Origin: Microvirga terricola
Lineage (GTDB): Bacteria > Pseudomonadota > Alphaproteobacteria > Rhizobiales > Beijerinckiaceae
Reading direction: 5' to 3'
NCBI RefSeq assembly: GCF_011777495.1
Contig: NZ_JAATJS010000008.1
Coordinates: forward strand, 61,003 to 125,002
DNA length: 64,000 bases
Every line of letters begins with the position of its first letter. Position 1 is the stretch's first letter. The notes under the pieces were generated by a model that saw nothing but the letters and a program-made list of their open reading frames with translations, searched no databases and was not told the origin of the DNA. This document shows, one piece after another, positions 59,945 through 64,000 of this stretch. A program made the position numbers and the translations under genes.

Positions 59945-60346
59945 ATGACCCAGAAGCCGCAGAATGGCCATGAGGAGCAAGCTCAAGAGCAGGCCACCTG
60001 GCACAACGAGGCGCTCTTCTCGAAGACCAATCCCAGTGGCGAGAGCGGAAACAACACTCGCGACGACCGGATCGGCAGCGGACGCAACCTCGATTCCATT
60101 TTGCGCATCCCTGTTCTGATTCAGGTTGTTCTTGGATCTGCCACGATGCCTGTCGCCAACTTGATGAAGCTTGGCCGAGGAGCAATTGTCCCTCTCGACC
60201 ACCGCGTGGGTGAGCCGGTTGACGTCGTGGTTAACGGGCGCGTCATTGCCCGAGGCGAGGTCGTTGTCGTCGAGGACGACAATTCCCGATTTGGCGTCTC
60301 GCTCACGGAGATCGTCGGGCCGCCGAACTCGGAATTCAATAGCTAA
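59945..60346 (+). CDS. fliN: Flagellar motor switch protein FliN
   Basis: 133 aa. A polar, glutamine-rich N-terminal 50 residues precedes the SpoA domain (about 50-125): LDSILRIPVLIQVVLGSATM, VANLMKLGRGAIVPLDHRVG, EPVDVVVNGRVIARGEVVVV and FGVSLTEIV. With FliM it builds the C-ring. 96 bases after the small membrane protein; the ATG follows GAAGG by nine bases, and the TTG just before it is an alternative. Confidence 0.95.
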   Translation: MTQKPQNGHEEQAQEQATWHNEALFSKTNPSGESGNNTRDDRIGSGRNLDSILRIPVLIQVVLGSATMPVANLMKLGRGAIVPLDHRVGEPVDVVVNGRVIARGEVVVVEDDNSRFGVSLTEIVGPPNSEFNS

Positions 60347-60360
60347 CGCGGAACGAGCTC

Positions 60361-61395
60361 ATGGCGTCGAGTACTGCAGTCAAGGCAGCCTCTAAGACTA
60401 AGCCGATTCAGGGCGTCGATCGTGTCGCTACGCTTCTCTTGGCCATGGGGAAGCCGGCTGCAAGCCGCCTCCTCAAGCATTTCAATCCGGAAGAGATAAA
60501 GCTCATCACGCGATCGGCCGCCGAACTCGGCCCCGTCTCGCCGTCGCAGTTGGAAAGCCTGATTGAGGAGTTCGCTGCAGAGTTCTCGAACGGCGCCAGC
60601 CTGCTGGGCACGGCTGGAGAAGTGGAGAAGCTTCTGAGCGGTGTTCTGCCCCCCGACCAGATCGCTGAGTTGATGACGGATGTTCTTGGCAACTCAAATC
60701 GCTCGATTTGGGATCGCATCTCAGTCGTCTCGGAAAGCGCCTTGGCGGCCTACCTTATGAAGGAACACCCGCAGACCGCTGCACTCATTCTCTCGAAGGT
60801 CAAGCCTGCGTGCGCAGCCAAAGTCATGGGACATCTTCCGCAGCCACTGCGCAACGGCTTGATGCGGCGTATGCTGGCGTTCAAGCCAATCGTCGACGAG
60901 ACGATGCGCAATATCGAGAAGACGATTCATGAAGACTTCATGATCAATCTTTCGCGAAACATGGGCGCGGATACTCACGCCAAGATGGCGGATATCATCA
61001 ACAAGATGGAGCGCGACCATATGGAGGATGTCCTCCAAAGCTTGACCGAAGTTCGTCCGAAGTCGGCGGAGATTCTGAAGGGCCTCCTCTTCACGTTCGA
61101 TGACATCGTCAACCTGACGCCACGCGCCCGGACAGCGCTGTTTGACCAGATTCCCAATGACCGCGTTGTCTTGGCACTTAAGGGCACAGATGACATGTTC
61201 AGAGATGTTATCTTGAGCTCGCTCGCTTCTCGCGTCCGGCGAATGGTCGAGCATGAACTCAATGGCAGGGAACCGGCCTCGCAACGCGACGTGCTCGACG
61301 CGAGGAGAGCCATCACAGATCTTGCGCTTGAGATGGCAGGGCGTGGGGAGATTGAACTGAGTTCTGAGAATGAAGGCGACACCTACATTCGGTAG
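60361..61395 (+). CDS. fliG: Flagellar motor switch protein FliG
   Basis: 344 aa. FliG N-terminal domain with GVDRVATLLLAMGKPAASRL and HFNPEEIKLITRSAAELGP, middle domain (EHPQTAALILSKVKPACAAK; LRNGLMRRMLAFKPIVDETM), and C-terminal domain (FTFDDIVNLTPRARTALFDQ; DRVVLALKGTDDMFRDVILS; SLASRVRRMVEHELNGREPA), which carries the charged residues facing MotA. It is the torque-generating rotor protein. 14 bases after fliN. Confidence 0.96.
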   Translation: MASSTAVKAASKTKPIQGVDRVATLLLAMGKPAASRLLKHFNPEEIKLITRSAAELGPVSPSQLESLIEEFAAEFSNGASLLGTAGEVEKLLSGVLPPDQIAELMTDVLGNSNRSIWDRISVVSESALAAYLMKEHPQTAALILSKVKPACAAKVMGHLPQPLRNGLMRRMLAFKPIVDETMRNIEKTIHEDFMINLSRNMGADTHAKMADIINKMERDHMEDVLQSLTEVRPKSAEILKGLLFTFDDIVNLTPRARTALFDQIPNDRVVLALKGTDDMFRDVILSSLASRVRRMVEHELNGREPASQRDVLDARRAITDLALEMAGRGEIELSSENEGDTYIR

Positions 61396-61409
61396 CGATC
61401 TGGTGCGCG

Positions 61410-62471
61410 ATGTCTGACGAGGACAAGGAAAGTAAGACAGAGGCCGCTACAGATAATAAGATCCGCGATGCGATCGAGAAAGGAAATATTCCCTTTTCGA
61501 AGGAAGCGCCAATCTTCGCCTCGATTGTCGGAATGCTGATCGTACTGGCATTTCAGATAAGGAATAGCGCCAAATCACTGGCTGAGAAGCTCGCGCTCTT
61601 CATTGATCATCCTAAGGGCTTCTCGCTCAATAACGGAACTGATGCGATTGTCCTGCTTCAGGCATTAGCATTGGAAATCGGCTCCTTTATCTTGCCGATC
61701 GTTGTTGTTCTTTGCGTGTGCGGTCTAGTTGCATCAATCCTCCAAAATATTCCAAGCGTCGTCTCTGAAAGAATCGCCCCCCGATGGTCTCGCATTTCGC
61801 CGCTTAGCGGCTGGGGAAGAATCTTTGGACTCCAAGGTCAAGTCGAGTTTCTTAAATCCGTCTTTAAGTTTTTGACGATTACACTTGTCTCGCTTTTGCT
61901 CCTGAAATCTGAGCACTACAAGGTCGTGAACGCCATGTTCAGTGATCCGAGTCTGATCCCGGAACTATTGCTGACGATGGCGATACGGCTGATCTCGGCA
62001 GTCAGCATCGCGACGATCGTCCTTGTTGCCGCTGATCTTGTCTGGGCGCGCCTGCGGTGGCAGCGGGACCTTCGCATGTCACGGCAAGAGGTGAAGGACG
62101 AGTTCAAACAGATGGAGGGCGACCCTCTCGTCAAGGCCCGCCTGCGCTCGCTCGCCCAGGATCGCTCGCGCAAGCGAATGCTCGCAGCTGTTCCGCGCGC
62201 AACTGTCGTCATCGCGAACCCCACGCACTACGCGATCGCGTTGCTCTACGACCGACAGGAGACGAGCGCGCCGCTCGTTCTGGCGAAAGGAAAAGATCTG
62301 ATTGCCCTCAAAATTCGTGAAACGGCAGAAAAACACGGCGTCCCAGTCGTCGAGGACAAGGCTCTGGCAAGATCGTTGTACGATAGTGTTGAAGTGGATC
62401 GGATGATTCCACCCGACTTTTACCGGGCAGTAGCTCAGGTTCTGTTTTTTATTTTCACGAGATCGAAGTGA
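61410..62471 (+). CDS. flhB: Flagellar export switch protein FlhB
   Basis: 353 aa. Four membrane segments in the first 210 residues, then a cytoplasmic domain with the self-cleavage motif N-P-T-H at residue 270 (VVIANPTHYAIALLYD), which changes export from hook to filament proteins. EAATDNKIRDAIEKGNIPFS is the start pattern of the family and QEVKDEFKQMEGDPLVKARL precedes the cleavage site. 14 bases after fliG. Confidence 0.97.
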   Translation: MSDEDKESKTEAATDNKIRDAIEKGNIPFSKEAPIFASIVGMLIVLAFQIRNSAKSLAEKLALFIDHPKGFSLNNGTDAIVLLQALALEIGSFILPIVVVLCVCGLVASILQNIPSVVSERIAPRWSRISPLSGWGRIFGLQGQVEFLKSVFKFLTITLVSLLLLKSEHYKVVNAMFSDPSLIPELLLTMAIRLISAVSIATIVLVAADLVWARLRWQRDLRMSRQEVKDEFKQMEGDPLVKARLRSLAQDRSRKRMLAAVPRATVVIANPTHYAIALLYDRQETSAPLVLAKGKDLIALKIRETAEKHGVPVVEDKALARSLYDSVEVDRMIPPDFYRAVAQVLFFIFTRSK

Positions 62472-62473
62472 CC

Positions 62474-62926
62474 ATGCCCGTGCAAGAGGATATTCTTAAT
62501 GAGGATCAATTGCACAATGCCATTTGGCCTTATGAAGAGATCCTTGCCCGATACATCAAGGATGTTGTGGCGGATTTGTGCTTAATCGATGCTAATATTC
62601 TCGTGTCGTATATCCATCGAGAGCTTCATTCGAATCTCGAGGAAATGATCTCAGCGTGTAGCGAGCTGTCCTTCAAGAAGGGAACGCTGTGCTACGCTCA
62701 CGGCGCTGACATGAGCTTCGAATGGGGTGGAACCCCAACGGTCGTACTAGATATGGAATTCGTCCACGACCCGGCGACTGTTTTCTTTAAAATCGTGCTC
62801 CATGGCCTCTATGTCGGTATCGCAATCCAGCGCGTCCTGCTAAGCGGAGAACCCGGCAACGAAGCCATCGATTTGGGGGTGTTCTCCGCCGCCCTCGCCG
62901 ACGCTCGCCTATCGCCAATCCAATAG
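62474..62926 (+). CDS. Hypothetical protein after flhB
   Basis: 150 aa, no family recognised, no signal peptide or clear membrane segment. It reads like a small globular domain: EDQLHNAIWPYEEILARYIK, DANILVSYIHRELHSNLEEM, CYAHGADMSFEWGGTPTVVL and FFKIVLHGLYVGIAIQRVLL. The ATG starts two bases after the flhB stop and follows GAAG. Its position as last gene of the motA-flhB operon implies a flagellar role, and such orphans occur at this place in rhizobial clusters, but nothing in it tells what it does. Confidence 0.7.
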   Translation: MPVQEDILNEDQLHNAIWPYEEILARYIKDVVADLCLIDANILVSYIHRELHSNLEEMISACSELSFKKGTLCYAHGADMSFEWGGTPTVVLDMEFVHDPATVFFKIVLHGLYVGIAIQRVLLSGEPGNEAIDLGVFSAALADARLSPIQ

Positions 62927-63030
62927 TGACGCGAGCGGGACTGCTCGATACTTGCAATAGAGATGCTGCTCACCGGATTTGCGAAGGAATACCGACCTAT
63001 TTAGCTAATGGTGCCTGGTCCCGGTTGAAT

Positions 63031-63747
63031 TTACCCGAACAAGGCGTCGATAGCGTCTTGAGAGGTGCAATCAACGTCGCCCTCAAGCGGCGGCCCATTG
63101 AGCAAGGCTTTGTCACCGTCGCGCGCCGGGTCCTTCACGGTTTCAACTTCTTTGAAACTTTCGAGGCCGCCCCAAATATCAATCATCTGTCGCACACGTT
63201 CGTCAATGAAACGCATGGCGCTCACGACCTTGCTAATGCGCTGACCGGTAATGTCTTGAAAGTTACAAGCCTCGAAGACGCTAATCACCTGTTCGGCAAT
63301 CTCGCGAGCCATTTCCTTGTCATCCCCGGAAAGCCGAGCAGCCAGATTGGCAGCGACTTCATCGATCCTCTCGACGGCGGCAAGAATTGTATTCGTTGCG
63401 CTTTCAGTTCCTAAAACAATTGCTCCTAGCTCATCCGTGACCTTGGCTATTTCGCGTCCCTGAGCGCCTGCGTAATGAAGCGTGGCAATCTCTTGCTTTG
63501 TCCGTTGAATCGCGCTTGAGATGGCGTCAAGCTCGACTTTAAGGCGCATCGCCTCGTGCAGATCGCGCCGGTGTTCTTCTAGGAGCGACTGCGAAACCTC
63601 CTGAGTAGGCGTAATGAGCTCACGAAGGGATGCGAGCGCCCCCATGATCTCGGAGTGCCGCTCGGCGGCATCCTGATGAATCAGACCATCAGCAACGGCA
63701 GATTCGATCCGATAGTTTTTGCGGTTCTTCAAGCCGTTGATGCTCAT
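63031..63747 (-). CDS. cheZ: CheZ-type phosphatase
   Basis: 238 aa, mostly long helices. The CheZ active-site motif FQDITGQRISKVVSAM is at about 160-175 (with Q and D in place for CheY-P hydrolysis), and the final SQDAIDALFG resembles the C-terminal CheY-binding tail. It removes phosphate from CheY. The ATG of SINGLKNRKN was taken because the 22 codons before it read back into cheY. It directly follows a cheY gene, gap four bases. CheZ-like proteins of this kind in alphaproteobacteria are less well studied than in enterics. Confidence 0.88.
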   Translation of the reverse strand: MSINGLKNRKNYRIESAVADGLIHQDAAERHSEIMGALASLRELITPTQEVSQSLLEEHRRDLHEAMRLKVELDAISSAIQRTKQEIATLHYAGAQGREIAKVTDELGAIVLGTESATNTILAAVERIDEVAANLAARLSGDDKEMAREIAEQVISVFEACNFQDITGQRISKVVSAMRFIDERVRQMIDIWGGLESFKEVETVKDPARDGDKALLNGPPLEGDVDCTSQDAIDALFG

Positions 63748-63751
63748 TGGC

Positions 63752-64000
63752 TCACTGTCCGAGGACGGCTGCGATTTTTGCCTGCAGCGTCGGTGCATTA
63801 AAAGGTTTGACAATGTAGTTGCTGACCCCGGCCTTTTTCGCGGCGATTACATTCTCCGTTTTGGCTTCAGCCGTTACCATGATGAACGGCAGGTCCTTCA
63901 AGACATCGTCCGCGCGAACCTGCTGAAGGAGCTCGTAGCCAGTCATGGGTTCCATGTTCCAGTCGGAGATCACCAGCCCGTAACGCTTCTCGCGAAGCTT
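63752..64000 (-). CDS. CheY-type response regulator (3' part only)
   Basis: Last 82 residues of a single-domain receiver; the start lies past the right edge. The phosphoacceptor aspartate is in LVISDWNMEPMTGYELL and the conserved lysine in YIVKPFNAPTLQAKI. The SDWNM form matches chemotaxis CheY proteins of this order. Cotranscribed with cheZ, whose product should dephosphorylate it. Confidence 0.93.
   Translation of the reverse strand, partial: KLREKRYGLVISDWNMEPMTGYELLQQVRADDVLKDLPFIMVTAEAKTENVIAAKKAGVSNYIVKPFNAPTLQAKIAAVLGQ

Noticed and set aside
1..64000. CRISPR arrays, insertion sequences, tRNA or rRNA genes
   Set aside because: No regularly spaced direct repeats, transposase-like frames with terminal repeats, or tRNA/rRNA sequences were recognised by reading.

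Overview
The window looks like chromosomal DNA of a flagellated, Tad-piliated alphaproteobacterium of the order Hyphomicrobiales (Rhizobiales). The evidence is gene content: FtcR (the Brucella/rhizobial flagellar master regulator), FlbT/FlaF, a DUF1217 flagellar protein, the flgF-fliI versus motA-fliM-fliN-fliG-flhB divergent arrangement, EcfG-type (GGAAC-N16/17-CGTT) promoters, CtrA-type TTAACCAT motifs, and two Ku genes with a PE-ligase-polymerase LigD. The genus cannot be fixed from the sequence alone. No tRNA, rRNA, insertion sequence or CRISPR array was seen.

1-9.5 kb: a locus for using unsaturated pectin or rhamnogalacturonan oligosaccharides. On the minus strand the order is GH105-type unsaturated glucuronyl/galacturonyl hydrolase, KduI, an unassigned 848-aa alpha/alpha-toroid-like protein, then an ABC sugar importer (binding protein, two permeases, ATPase cut by the window edge). 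A LacI-family regulator is divergent, with two AT-rich candidate operators in between. 9.6-10.5 kb: a Ku gene behind a perfect EcfG-type promoter. 10.5-12 kb: a LuxR-type response regulator, a possible small upstream gene and a PilZ protein.

12-24.3 kb: a Tad/Flp pilus locus in three blocks: cpaC, a small lipoprotein and tadD (minus); a tadG-like gene and two tadE-like genes (plus); flp, cpaA, cpaB, cpaE, cpaF, tadB and tadC (minus). A full-length cpaD is absent. Tandem CtrA-type motifs precede cpaC, and a strong hairpin follows the flp pilin gene. 25.4-28.95 kb: a ku-ligD operon with a second EcfG-like promoter; with the first Ku gene it forms a non-homologous end-joining set that is probably stress-induced.

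29.5-38.1 kb: two M24 (Xaa-Pro type) peptidases, a GYD protein, a small hypothetical, a CapA-family protein, and a hydroxyproline catabolic operon (4-hydroxyproline epimerase, FAD-dependent D-amino-acid dehydrogenase, DHDPS-family deaminase) with a divergent GntR regulator and a clear inverted repeat. Pectin and hydroxyproline use together suggest a diet that includes plant cell-wall polymers (inference).

38.2-64 kb: chemotaxis and flagella. cheY-cheB-cheR comes first, then ftcR, then a large heparinase II/III-like protein that looks out of place. A long minus-strand run follows: flgF and fliI with a DUF1217 gene, flgE, flgK, flgL, flaF, flbT, flgD, fliQ, flhA, fliR and four small genes. The plus-strand motA-fliM-x-fliN-fliG-flhB-y operon comes next, and the window ends in a minus-strand cheY-cheZ pair, with cheY cut by the edge.
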